36,463 nt of DNA from an uncultured Lachnospiraceae bacterium. GTDB lineage: Bacteria; Bacillota; Clostridia; Lachnospirales; Lachnospiraceae. A program made the position numbers and the translations under genes. Below the pieces are notes generated by a model. It had not been told where the DNA came from, ran no database searches, and saw nothing but the letters and a program-made list of their open reading frames with translations. Every line of letters starts with the position of its first letter. The stretch's first letter is position 1. Shown here piece by piece: positions 15,393-23,223 of this stretch. The stretch covers positions 310,347 to 346,809 of the forward strand of contig CAJUNP010000001.1 in the NCBI GenBank assembly GCA_910587935.1. Reading direction: 5' to 3'.

Positions 15393-17030
15393 ATGAAAAA
15401 GAAAGTACTTTCAATTGTTCTTTCCGCAGTAATGGTCGCTTCTGTATTTGCCGGATGTGGCAAGAAGGAAGACGTGCCTGCTGATTCTACCGAGGAGAGC
15501 ACGGTAGAAGAAAGCTCTGCAGGAGAAGACACAGACGCTGAGACACCGTCAGAGGATGAAGAAGCGCCTGCAACAGCGCTTGATATTTCCGAACCGGTTA
15601 CCTTGAGATGGTATCTTCACGGAAGTAACGTAACAGACGACAGCGCTGTTATGGAAAAAGTTAACGAGTACCTTGGCGAGAAGCTGAATGTAACGCTTGA
15701 GCCTATTTGGGGTACATGGGCAGATTTCGACGAAGGTTCTACTCTTGCTATCAACGGCGGCGATGATATCGATATTTACTTTACCTGTTCATGGTCTGCA
15801 AATGAGTACAACCAGTTCGCTAAAAAGGGCGCTTGGGTACGTCTTGATGATCCTGAGAATAACCTGATCGAACAGTACGGCAGCGATGTATGGGCAGCTC
15901 TTCCTGACGTTCTTAAAGAAGGTGCTGTAATTGACGGTACGGACGGCGTTGGCGTATACGCGCTTCCTGGTTACAAAGATTATGGTACCCAGAATACATG
16001 GGACGTTAACGTAACATTGCTTGAAGAACTTGGTTATAGTTTATCTGATGTTGAGAGCCGCGACTACTACAGCTTCGGCGATCTTCTTCAGGCTGCTAAA
16101 GATGCAAAGGGTGATGATTTCTATCCTTTGAACATTGAGGCTATGGTTCTTGAGAGAATGGTTACCAACTCTGTTATCGTAAACGGTGATGCTGGTACAT
16201 GTAACGTATTGTCTTACTACATTGATCCTACTGATGTTTCCAAAGATATCGGAAGCAAGATCGTTAGCAAGTTTGGTACGGAAGAATTCAAGAAATTTGC
16301 AGAGCAGACCCGTGAGTACTACTTAGCTGGATATATTGATCCTGCACAGGCTAATGCACAGACTGCTAATGACGTTCTTACCTCTAAGCAGCTGGCAGGC
16401 GATTATCTGATTGGTACACAGTCTTATGCACTTGGTTATGAAGTACAGGCAAGCGCTGACCGTGGTATCCATGTAGAATTTGTTCCTTGTACGCCTCCTT
16501 ACGTAGATAAAACATCTACACAGGGCGCTATGATGGCTATTTCTACCGCTTCTAAGAATCCTGAAAGAGCAATGGCATTCTTGAACCTGTTAAATACTGA
16601 TCCTTATCTCATGACTCTGTTAGAGTATGGTGTAGAAGGCGTTCATTACAACCTGAACGGCGAGGGACTTGTAGAATTTACTGATGAAAGAGCTAACTAT
16701 ACTCCTTGGAGAAACGGTATGGGTAACATCACTCTGCTTCCTACCATGGATGGTGAAGGCGATTCCAACTTCTTCCAGGAAGTATTCGTTCCTTATTATG
16801 AGTCAGCAAAAGGTATTCCTGCATTTGGTTATGTATTTGATCCTACCAGTGTAGAAACTGAATTAGCAGCGCTTGCTAACGTAGCTGGTCAGTATGCAAT
16901 GTCACTTTGCGCTGGTTCTGTTGATCCTGAAACAGCATTACCTGAGTTCTTGCAGAAATTGGAAGATGCTGGTATGCAGAAAGTTATTGACGAAGCAAAC
17001 GCTCAGTTAGACGCTTACTTTGCACAGTAA
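15393..17030 (+). CDS. sugar ABC transporter substrate-binding lipoprotein, DUF3502-like C-terminus
   Basis: 545 residues. A lipoprotein signal (MKKKVLSIVLSAVMVASVF) ends in FAGC with the lipidated cysteine C22, followed by an acidic Ser/Glu linker to about residue 65. The mature lobe starts with PVTLRWYLHGS. The C-terminal part from about residue 390 (LNTDPYLMTLLEYGVEGVHY, then FGYVFDPTSVETELAAL) matches the LplA/YtcQ group carrying DUF3502. It should capture an oligosaccharide outside the membrane and hand it to the two permeases. GGAGG precedes the ATG by 9 nt. Its codons favour GCT, GGT, GTT and GAC far more than the permease genes do, as in the ribosomal genes downstream, suggesting very high expression. 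A strong terminator follows. Confidence 0.94.
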   Translation: MKKKVLSIVLSAVMVASVFAGCGKKEDVPADSTEESTVEESSAGEDTDAETPSEDEEAPATALDISEPVTLRWYLHGSNVTDDSAVMEKVNEYLGEKLNVTLEPIWGTWADFDEGSTLAINGGDDIDIYFTCSWSANEYNQFAKKGAWVRLDDPENNLIEQYGSDVWAALPDVLKEGAVIDGTDGVGVYALPGYKDYGTQNTWDVNVTLLEELGYSLSDVESRDYYSFGDLLQAAKDAKGDDFYPLNIEAMVLERMVTNSVIVNGDAGTCNVLSYYIDPTDVSKDIGSKIVSKFGTEEFKKFAEQTREYYLAGYIDPAQANAQTANDVLTSKQLAGDYLIGTQSYALGYEVQASADRGIHVEFVPCTPPYVDKTSTQGAMMAISTASKNPERAMAFLNLLNTDPYLMTLLEYGVEGVHYNLNGEGLVEFTDERANYTPWRNGMGNITLLPTMDGEGDSNFFQEVFVPYYESAKGIPAFGYVFDPTSVETELAALANVAGQYAMSLCAGSVDPETALPEFLQKLEDAGMQKVIDEANAQLDAYFAQ

Positions 17031-17061
17031 TCTGAATGTAAACAAATAATAATTTAAAAAG

Positions 17062-17090
17062 AACCCTCCGCCGTAAGGCGGGGGGTTTTT
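17062..17090. terminator. GC-rich bidirectional terminator
   Basis: AACCCTCCGCC (17062-17072) pairs with GGCGGGGGGTT (17077-17087) around GTAA, running into TTTTT. The minus-strand side also ends in T-rich sequence (TTCTTTTT), so it can serve both the sugar transporter operon and the convergent acetyltransferase gene. Confidence 0.93.
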
Positions 17091-17114
17091 GATTGAATAA
17101 ATTGGAGTTATTTT

Positions 17115-18341
17115 TTAGAAGTATTCTGTAATCATAACAGGTTTCTTATAAAATACCTTGCGCAAGGTGTCAAGGTCCGTGTTTACAATAACATTTTCCA
17201 GAAAAGTAATTTGTTCCGTGTGTAGACACCCTATAATTAAACGTGAAAAATCAGAAATATTTAAAGTGATATCGGCCGTATCATTGTTTTTGGAAACGCT
17301 GTATGCTGTTCCATTATCAAAGCATACATGGAAAGTCTGATTATTTTCCTCAATGTAAGGATCGGTTACGGCAATTCTGATTTCACCGCTGCCTAAGTAG
17401 CGTGCTTTTTTTAATACTTTTTCTACATGCACCACACGGGCCATGCCGCATTGCAACAGTTTGCAGTCGGCGGCGCCCATAGACCATTCGGGAAGCAGGG
17501 GAGCGATGTACTGGTCAACAGGCAGCGAAAATATAAAAAACATATGATCGCTTGAAAAACTTTTTGCGAGATTTATCAATCCTTTAAATCCTTCCAAATC
17601 AGTATAAACAAAACGGCTGCACTGCATGACCCTGCCTTCGGCTGTGTTTTCATTTTTAAAAGTCAGATAACCTTTCGGCGTTTTGTTAACATCCTTATAG
17701 ATATATGTAAATTCCTGCTCTTTTACCGGATTGGTACGGGTCAGCCAAAGGTAATCGCAATCTTCATTTTCTACCATCATATTATAGGTATTTTGCCAAA
17801 TCCGGTGGATTTCCCTGACATCCGCAAGATGTGTATCGGAGGGTTCGGCCAGTTCACAGCTTCCGTTAACCGGATAAACCGGAAGAAAAGCAAGATTCAG
17901 CTTATAGTTCAATTTTTCACAACAGAGTTCATATCCGAACTTGCGGTAATAAGCCGTAGAAAAAGGATATAAATAGCTAAATTCATAGCCGTTTTCGTAC
18001 ATATCTTTTAATGCTTTCTCAAAACAGCCCCGAATACCCCCGCGCCTTCGATACTGGGGGAGTGTGGCTACGCCGCCGATTCCTGTCATTTGACAGTGGT
18101 TTCCGTCATAGTGGACAGGGAGGGGCCTTGCGGAAAAATAACTCATCATGGTTTTGTCGTCGTCTTCAAATGCTGCATAGCGTTCCATCCAGTACTTGTT
18201 ATGGCGGCTGGAGGGATCATTGAGCATATCTTCATACAATTCCATAGCGCTTTTTTCGTTGTCGGAAGGACATTCAAAAGCAATAGAAAATAATTCATCG
18301 GTACGCTTTATTTCTTCCGGTTTTATTTTTCTGATAATCAT
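17115..18341 (-). CDS. Eis-like GNAT acetyltransferase
   Basis: 408 residues, the length of the Eis family (two GNAT-like domains plus a C-terminal SCP2-like domain). The N-terminal GNAT domain carries the acetyl-CoA loop in GVATLPQYRRRGGIRG near 91-106 and the STAYYRKFGYE stretch near 128-138, where Eis has its catalytic tyrosine. The chain ends in Phe (MITEYF), as in Mycobacterium Eis, whose terminal carboxylate acts in catalysis. From about residue 300 the sequence turns strand-rich (IRIAVTDPYIEENN), fitting the SCP2-like part. Eis enzymes acetylate aminoglycosides and other amines; here the substrate is unknown and resistance should not be assumed. It is a single gene with AAGGA before the ATG and ends at the shared terminator. 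Confidence 0.9.
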   Translation of the reverse strand: MIIRKIKPEEIKRTDELFSIAFECPSDNEKSAMELYEDMLNDPSSRHNKYWMERYAAFEDDDKTMMSYFSARPLPVHYDGNHCQMTGIGGVATLPQYRRRGGIRGCFEKALKDMYENGYEFSYLYPFSTAYYRKFGYELCCEKLNYKLNLAFLPVYPVNGSCELAEPSDTHLADVREIHRIWQNTYNMMVENEDCDYLWLTRTNPVKEQEFTYIYKDVNKTPKGYLTFKNENTAEGRVMQCSRFVYTDLEGFKGLINLAKSFSSDHMFFIFSLPVDQYIAPLLPEWSMGAADCKLLQCGMARVVHVEKVLKKARYLGSGEIRIAVTDPYIEENNQTFHVCFDNGTAYSVSKNNDTADITLNISDFSRLIIGCLHTEQITFLENVIVNTDLDTLRKVFYKKPVMITEYF

Positions 18342-18386
18342 TTGTGCAGGATTCCTTTCTTATAAAATAATGAAGAAACTATTTTT

Positions 18387-18415
18387 ATTCTCGTAGAAAA
18401 TGCCCGGAAAGTCAA
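18387..18415 (-). promoter_or_regulatory. possible promoter for the acetyltransferase gene
   Basis: On the minus strand TTGACT (18415-18410) and GAGAAT (18392-18387) are 17 nt apart. The -35 is good, the -10 matches four of six. Confidence 0.45.
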
Positions 18416-18460
18416 CGGATATTTTGTATTAAAAAAAATACATTTTTTTAAAAAAAGTAC

Positions 18461-18489
18461 TTGAAACATGCGGAAAAGTCATGTATACT
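18461..18489 (+). promoter_or_regulatory. main promoter of the S10-spc-alpha cluster
   Basis: TTGAAA (18461-18466), 17-nt spacer, TATACT (18484-18489), preceded by an A-rich tract at about 18430-18456 that resembles an UP element, as expected for a ribosomal protein promoter. Transcription would start near 18496, giving a leader of about 265 nt before rpsJ. Confidence 0.82.
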
Positions 18490-18500
18490 AGCAAGTGCTG

Positions 18501-18762
18501 TGACATGATAGCTGTGAAGCGTGAGGTTGCTGCCCACGTGGCAGGTTTTTCCGTGGAGCGAATGTCAAGTTAGGAAACTGACGACAAGTCACTGTACCGA
18601 ACAAAATGTCTACTATTTTGTAGAAACGACGTGTTAATTCCGGACGGAGCATGAAGAAATCTGGCTTTCGAGATGTTTTGGTTTAGGATACACACGGGAG
18701 AGTGTACAGTCACCGCTTGTCGTACTTACAATGAAAAGTGCGAAAAGGAGGCGACTTTTTTT
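18501..18762 (+). promoter_or_regulatory. long structured rpsJ (S10 operon) leader RNA
   Basis: Visible pairings: an outer stem TGACAT (18501-18506) with ATGTCA (18562-18567) enclosing CTGCC/GGCAG (18530-18534 with 18540-18544); ACAAAAT/ATTTTGT (18601-18607 with 18615-18621); TACAC/GTGTA (18689-18693 with 18702-18706); and AAAAGT/ACTTTT (18734-18739 with 18754-18759), which holds the rpsJ ribosome-binding site GGAGG in its loop and runs into a T7 tract. In E. coli the S10 leader is the target of L4; an L4-type or other autoregulatory element is a plausible reading here. I cannot say whether a catalogued RNA family covers it. Confidence 0.65.
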
Positions 18763-19080
18763 ATGGCAAGTCAGGTAATGAGAATCACTTTAAAAGCTTA
18801 TGACCATCAGTTGGTTGATGCATCTGCCAAAAAAATCATTGAAACAGTTAAGAAAAACGGATCTCAGGTGAGCGGACCGGTTCCTCTTCCTACTAAGAAG
18901 GAAGTTGTAACTATCTTAAGGGCGGTTCACAAATATAAAGATTCCAGAGAACAGTTTGAGCAGAGAACGCATAAGAGACTGATCGATATCATTACACCTA
19001 CCGCTAAGACGGTAGATGCGCTGCAGAGACTTGAGATGCCTGCAGGCGTTTACATTGATATCAAGATGAAGACCAAATAA
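18763..19080 (+). CDS. rpsJ: 30S ribosomal protein S10
   Basis: 105 residues, with RITLKAYDHQ near the N-terminus and GPVPLPTKKEVVT, THKRLIDI and a C-terminal DIKMKTK, all typical of S10 of the 30S head; S10 also acts with NusB in antitermination. The frame is open upstream to 18673, but the ATG at 18763 is preferred because GGAGG lies at 18747-18751 and the protein then begins like other S10s. It is the first gene of the cluster. Confidence 0.98.
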   Translation: MASQVMRITLKAYDHQLVDASAKKIIETVKKNGSQVSGPVPLPTKKEVVTILRAVHKYKDSREQFEQRTHKRLIDIITPTAKTVDALQRLEMPAGVYIDIKMKTK

Positions 19081-19131
19081 TTTCATAAGCACCATAAAAA
19101 AGTTAACAGTAACAAATTAATCAAATAACCT

Positions 19132-19195
19132 CTACGTACAGTATGAATCGTCCTAAGCCGCCCTATAACAGGCAGAAGACCGTTCCGCTATGTAG
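19132..19195 (+). promoter_or_regulatory. structured rpsJ-rplC junction
   Basis: CTACGTA (19132-19138) pairs over 7 bp (one G-U) with TATGTAG (19189-19195), closing a 50-nt interior with short GTC/GAC (19150-19152 with 19178-19180) and GCC/GGC (19157-19159 with 19171-19173) stems. It lies in the 133-nt gap ahead of rplC, 18 nt before the start codon. Confidence 0.45.
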
Positions 19196-19213
19196 AAACC
19201 CAGGAGGTAAACA

Positions 19214-19897
19214 ATGAAAAAAGGTATTTTAGCTACCAAAGTCGGAATGACTCAAATCTTCAACGAAGACGGAACCCTGATTCCGGTTACCGTACTTCAG
19301 GCAGGACCCTGCGTTGTAACACAGATCAAGACTGTAGAGAATGACGGTTACAGTGCGGTTCAGGTTGGCTTTGTTGATAAGAAAGACAGAATCATCAACA
19401 AAGATGCGACCGGTAAGAAAGAAGTAATCAACAGACACGGCGTTACCAAAGCCATGAAGGGACACTTTGAAAAGGCCGGCGTATCTTCCAAAAGATATGT
19501 AAGAGAGTTCAAGTTTGACAACGCGGAAGAATATGCGCCTGGCAGCGAGATCAAAGCGGATATCTTTGCAGCGGGAGATAAGATCGATGCGTCTGCGATT
19601 TCCAAAGGTAAGGGATTCCAGGGTGCGATTAAGAGATTCGGACAGCACAGAGGACCCATGACGCACGGTTCCAAATTCCATCGTCATCAGGGTTCCAACG
19701 GAGCATGTTCTTCACCAAGCCGCGTGTTCAAGGGCAAAGGAATGCCCGGTCATATGGGTTGCGTTAAAGTAACCGTTCAAAACCTTGAAGTTGTAAGAGT
19801 AGATGCCGAGAAAAATCTGCTGTTAGTAAAAGGTGCAGTGCCGGGGCCCAGGAAAGCTTTAGTAACAATCAAAGAAACCGTTAAGGTTGAAGCTTAA
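19214..19897 (+). CDS. rplC: 50S ribosomal protein L3
   Basis: 227 residues, somewhat longer than the 209 of B. subtilis. It starts MKKGILATKVGMTQIF and holds the core-reaching loop FGQHRGPMTHGSKFHR and KGKGMPGHMG. L3 is a primary 23S binder near the peptidyl transferase centre. AGGAGG is 7 nt before the ATG. Confidence 0.98.
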   Translation: MKKGILATKVGMTQIFNEDGTLIPVTVLQAGPCVVTQIKTVENDGYSAVQVGFVDKKDRIINKDATGKKEVINRHGVTKAMKGHFEKAGVSSKRYVREFKFDNAEEYAPGSEIKADIFAAGDKIDASAISKGKGFQGAIKRFGQHRGPMTHGSKFHRHQGSNGACSSPSRVFKGKGMPGHMGCVKVTVQNLEVVRVDAEKNLLLVKGAVPGPRKALVTIKETVKVEA

Positions 19898-19927
19898 TCG
19901 GACGCGGATGAAAGGAGGACCTAACAA

Positions 19928-20548
19928 ATGGCAAACGTAGCTGTTTATAATATGGAAGGCAAGGAAGTTGGAACCATTGAATTAAATGATGCGGTGTTTG
20001 GCGTGGAAGTAAACGAACATCTTGTGCATATGGCAGTGGTACAGCAGCTTGCAAATAATCGTCAGGGAACCCAGAAGGCCAAGACCCGTTCTGAAGTTTC
20101 CGGCGGCGGAAGAAAACCCTGGAGACAGAAAGGAACCGGTCATGCAAGGCAGGGTTCGACAAGAGCTCCCCAGTGGAAAGGCGGCGGTGTTGTATTTGCG
20201 CCCGTTCCCAGAGATTATTCTTTTAAGATGAACAAGAAAGAAAAAAGAGCGGCTTTAAAATCTGCGCTGACCAGCAGAGTACAGGCCGAGAAGCTGATCG
20301 TTGTAGACGAACTCAAATTTGACGAGATTAAGACCAGAAATTTTGCAAAGGTTATGGATAACCTGAAAGTGAATAAAGGTCTTGTGATTTTAAGCGATAA
20401 TGACCAGAATACGGTTCTTTCCGCAAGAAATCTTCCTACAATCAACACAACGCTTGTAGGAGCTCTGAACGTGTATGACGTAATGAAAGCCGGTACCGTG
20501 GTTCTGACCAGGGATGCGGTTGCAAAAATCGAGGAGGTGTACGCATAA
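19928..20548 (+). CDS. rplD: 50S ribosomal protein L4
   Basis: 206 residues with the extended tunnel loop rich in Gly, Arg and Lys (GGGRKPWRQKGTGHARQG, then GGGVVFAPVPRDY). In E. coli L4 represses its own operon through the S10 leader, which makes it a candidate ligand for the leader here. GGAGG is 8 nt before the ATG. Its stop overlaps the rplW start by one base (TAATG), suggesting translational coupling. Confidence 0.98.
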   Translation: MANVAVYNMEGKEVGTIELNDAVFGVEVNEHLVHMAVVQQLANNRQGTQKAKTRSEVSGGGRKPWRQKGTGHARQGSTRAPQWKGGGVVFAPVPRDYSFKMNKKEKRAALKSALTSRVQAEKLIVVDELKFDEIKTRNFAKVMDNLKVNKGLVILSDNDQNTVLSARNLPTINTTLVGALNVYDVMKAGTVVLTRDAVAKIEEVYA

Positions 20549-20847
20549 TGGCAGCGATTCAATACTATGACGTAATCCTCAAACCGGTTGTAACGGAAAA
20601 AAGTATGGCCGGCATGAGCGAAAAGAAATATACCTTCCTGGTACACCCGGAAGCAAATAAAACACAGATCAAGGAAGCCGTTGAAAAAATGTTCGAAGGA
20701 ACGAAGGTAGAAAGCGTTAACACCATGAATATGGACGGAAAGAAAAAAAGACGCGGCATGGTTGTGGGCAGAACTTCCAAAACCAAAAAAGCTATCGTAA
20801 AGTTAACGGCTGACAGTAAAGAAATCGAAATCTTTGCAGGTCTGTAA
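20548..20847 (+). CDS. rplW: 50S ribosomal protein L23
   Basis: 99 residues with DVILKPVVTEKSM, KYTFLVHPEANKTQI and the basic KKKRRGMVVGR loop. L23 sits at the tunnel exit and docks trigger factor and SRP. The start overlaps the rplD stop; a GAGGTG site lies inside the end of rplD. Confidence 0.98.
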   Translation: MAAIQYYDVILKPVVTEKSMAGMSEKKYTFLVHPEANKTQIKEAVEKMFEGTKVESVNTMNMDGKKKRRGMVVGRTSKTKKAIVKLTADSKEIEIFAGL

Positions 20848-20868
20848 GAAGCGTTAAATTAAATGTAT

Positions 20869-20913
20869 GCGATAAGTCCTGACGAGCGTACAGGAAACGA
20901 TTTCGCTTATCGC
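20869..20913 (+). promoter_or_regulatory. rplW-rplB junction hairpin
   Basis: GCGATAAG (20869-20876) pairs perfectly with CTTATCGC (20906-20913), and inside it CCTG (20878-20881) pairs with CAGG (20891-20894). The element occupies most of the 97-nt gap before rplB, ending 19 nt ahead of its ribosome-binding site. There is no T run, so it is not an intrinsic terminator. Confidence 0.55.
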
Positions 20914-20944
20914 GCAAAATAATGAAAGAAAAGGAGAAGCAATC

Positions 20945-21787
20945 ATGGGAATTAAGACATATAACCCATATACACCTTCCAGAAGACATATGACTGGTTC
21001 TGATTTCTCTGAAATTACAAAGACAACGCCGGAGAAATCACTCTGCACGTCCTTAAAGAAAAATGCCGGACGTAACAATCAGGGTAAGATTACAGTCAGA
21101 CATCGCGGCGGTGGTTCCAGAAGAAAATACAGAATCATTGATTTTAAAAGAAGAAAGGATGGAGTTCCCGCTACTGTAATCGGTATCGAATACGATCCGA
21201 ACAGAACTGCAAATATTGCATTAATCTGCTATGCAGACGGTGAAAAGGCATATATTCTTGCGCCCGAAGGACTGACAGACGGCATGAAGGTGATGAATGG
21301 TCCTGAAGCCGAAGTAAGAGTCGGCAACTGCCTTCCTTTATCGGAGATCCCTGTCGGTGCACAGGTGCACAACATTGAGTTATATCCTGGTAAGGGCGGA
21401 CAGCTGGTTCGTTCGGCAGGTAACAGCGCACAGCTGATGGCTAAGGAGGGTAAGTATGCAACTCTCAGACTTCCTTCCGGAGAAATGAGAATGGTTCCTC
21501 TCGTATGCCGTGCAACAATCGGTGTCGTAGGAAATGTTGATCACAACCTTGTCAATATCGGTAAAGCAGGACGTAAGCGCCATATGGGCATCCGCCCGAC
21601 AGTGCGTGGTTCCGTTATGAACCCGAACGATCATCCTCATGGCGGTGGCGAAGGTAAAACCGGTATCGGACGTCCCGGCCCCAGTACGCCTTGGGGCAAG
21701 CCTGCTCTTGGTCTTAAAACACGTAAAAAGAAAAAACAGTCTAATAAGCTGATTGTAAGAAGAAGAGACGGTAGAGCTATCAAATAA
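20945..21787 (+). CDS. rplB: 50S ribosomal protein L2
   Basis: 280 residues with RHRGGGSRRKYRIIDFKR in the RNA-binding half and NPNDHPHGGGEG near residue 226, whose histidine is important for peptidyl transferase function in E. coli. The C-terminus is strongly basic (KTRKKKKQSNKLIVRRR). AAGGAG precedes the ATG; rpsS follows after 16 nt. Confidence 0.98.
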   Translation: MGIKTYNPYTPSRRHMTGSDFSEITKTTPEKSLCTSLKKNAGRNNQGKITVRHRGGGSRRKYRIIDFKRRKDGVPATVIGIEYDPNRTANIALICYADGEKAYILAPEGLTDGMKVMNGPEAEVRVGNCLPLSEIPVGAQVHNIELYPGKGGQLVRSAGNSAQLMAKEGKYATLRLPSGEMRMVPLVCRATIGVVGNVDHNLVNIGKAGRKRHMGIRPTVRGSVMNPNDHPHGGGEGKTGIGRPGPSTPWGKPALGLKTRKKKKQSNKLIVRRRDGRAIK

Positions 21788-21803
21788 TGAAGGAGGAGAG
21801 ACA

Positions 21804-22085
21804 ATGGCTAGATCACTGAAAAAAGGACCATTTGCTGACGAAAGCTTATTGAAAAAGGTAGATGCTATGAACGCTGCAGGACAGAAGCAGGTTATCAAAA
21901 CCTGGTCCCGCCGTTCCACGATCTTCCCTGCATTCGTAGGACATACTATTGCAGTACACGACGGAAGAAAGCATGTGCCTGTATATATTACTGAGGATAT
22001 GGTTGGCCACAAGCTTGGTGAGTTTGTTGCTACCAGAACTTACAGAGGACACGGCAAAGACGAAAAGAAATCCAAAGTAAGATAA
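21804..22085 (+). CDS. rpsS: 30S ribosomal protein S19
   Basis: 93 residues with RSLKKGPFAD, RRSTIFPAFVGHTIAVHDG and VPVYITEDMVGHKLGEF, all hallmark segments of S19, which pairs with S13 in the 30S head. GGAGG lies 8 nt before the ATG. rplV follows after 23 nt. Confidence 0.98.
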   Translation: MARSLKKGPFADESLLKKVDAMNAAGQKQVIKTWSRRSTIFPAFVGHTIAVHDGRKHVPVYITEDMVGHKLGEFVATRTYRGHGKDEKKSKVR

Positions 22086-22108
22086 TGATGAGATAAGGAG
22101 GTTTAACC

Positions 22109-22498
22109 ATGGCAAAAGGACATAGAAGCCAAATCAAGCGGGAAAGAAACGAAAATAATAAAGAAACCAGGCCCTCCGCTAAGTTATCTTACGCGAGAGT
22201 GTCTGTTCAGAAAGCGTGCTTCGTATTGGATGCCATCAGGGGCAAAGACGTACAGACAGCGCTGGCTGTTCTGGCTTACAATCCGAGATATGCATCCGGC
22301 ATTATCAAGAAACTGTTGGAATCGGCAATTGCAAATGCGGAAAACAACAATGGCATGAACAAGGATAACCTTTATGTTGCAGAATGTTACGCAAATAAGG
22401 GACCTACCATGAAACGTGTAAGACCCAGGGCTCAGGGCCGGGCTTACAGAATCGAAAAGAGAATGAGCCATATTACGATTGTGCTTGATGAAAAATAG
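22109..22498 (+). CDS. rplV: 50S ribosomal protein L22
   Basis: 129 residues; AKLSYARVSVQKACFVLDAIRGK forms the globular part and KGPTMKRVRPRAQGRAYRI the long beta hairpin lining the exit tunnel, the site of macrolide-resistance changes in other species. An N-terminal basic extension of about 20 residues precedes the core. AAGGAGG precedes the ATG. Confidence 0.98.
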   Translation: MAKGHRSQIKRERNENNKETRPSAKLSYARVSVQKACFVLDAIRGKDVQTALAVLAYNPRYASGIIKKLLESAIANAENNNGMNKDNLYVAECYANKGPTMKRVRPRAQGRAYRIEKRMSHITIVLDEK

Positions 22499-22500
22499 AA

Positions 22501-22539
22501 TTGCCTCGCAGAGCGGGCAAAAGTCCCCTTTGGCGGGAC
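22501..22539 (+). promoter_or_regulatory. double hairpin at rplV-rpsC junction
   Basis: TTGCC-T-CGC (22501-22509) pairs with GCG-GGCAA (22513-22520), leaving one bulged T and a 3-nt loop; two nt later GTCCC (22523-22527) pairs with GGGAC (22535-22539). The pair fills the gap between the rplV stop and the rpsC ribosome-binding site. There is no T run. Confidence 0.55.
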
Positions 22540-22566
22540 AGACAAAGAAAGGAGTAAAGTGAGTTT

Positions 22567-23223
22567 ATGGGACAGAAAGTTAATCCTCACGGCCTCAGAG
22601 TCGGTGTTATCAAGGATTGGGATTCCAAATGGTATGCTGATGCAGAGTTTTCAGATTATCTGGTAGAAGATTACAATATCAGAAAGTTCCTGAAAAAGAA
22701 ATTATACAGCGCCGGAATAAGTAAAATTGAAATTGAGAGAGCTTCCGACCGGGTAAAGGTTATTATCCACACTGCGAAACCGGGCGTTGTGATCGGTAAA
22801 GGCGGCGCAGAAATCGAAGTAACCAAGAAAGAGCTTTCCAAGCTTACTGATAAAAAAGTATTGGTAGATATCAAAGAGATCAAAAGACCTGATAAAGAGG
22901 CTCAGTTAGTGGCAGAGAATATTGCGCAGCAGTTGGAAAACCGTGTTTCTTTCCGCCGTGCTATGAAGTCCTGCATGGGCAGAACCATGAAAGCAGGCGC
23001 GTTAGGAATCAAGACATCCTGTTCGGGACGTTTAGGCGGCGCGGATATGGCGCGTACCGAGTTCTACAGTGATGGAACTATTCCTCTTCAGACATTAAGA
23101 GCAGATATCGACTATGGATTCGCCGAGGCAGATACCACATACGGTAAAGTCGGAGTTAAAGTTTGGATTTACAAGGGTGAGGTACTTCCTGCTAAGGCAA
23201 ATAAGGAAGGGAGCGATAAATAA
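22567..23223 (+). CDS. rpsC: 30S ribosomal protein S3
   Basis: 218 residues starting MGQKVNPHGLRVGV. The KH domain has VVIGKGGAEIE (GxxG loop near residue 76), and the C-terminal domain has KTSCSGRLGGADMARTE. S3 lines the mRNA entry tunnel. The spacing from GGAG to the ATG is 12 nt, rather long, but the N-terminus is the universal one. The stop overlaps rplP by one base. Confidence 0.98.
   Translation: MGQKVNPHGLRVGVIKDWDSKWYADAEFSDYLVEDYNIRKFLKKKLYSAGISKIEIERASDRVKVIIHTAKPGVVIGKGGAEIEVTKKELSKLTDKKVLVDIKEIKRPDKEAQLVAENIAQQLENRVSFRRAMKSCMGRTMKAGALGIKTSCSGRLGGADMARTEFYSDGTIPLQTLRADIDYGFAEADTTYGKVGVKVWIYKGEVLPAKANKEGSDK

Noticed and set aside
18651..18686. 11-codon leader peptide (ATG to TAG) in the S10 leader
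   Set aside because: GGAG abuts the ATG too closely for efficient initiation, and no runs of regulatory codons are present.
18673..18762. Extended S10 start
   Set aside because: The extra residues do not resemble S10 and overlap the structured leader; the ATG at 18763 has a ribosome-binding site.
21380..22012. 210-codon minus-strand frame opposite rplB and rpsS
   Set aside because: Crosses two real genes on the other strand and has no protein-like motifs.
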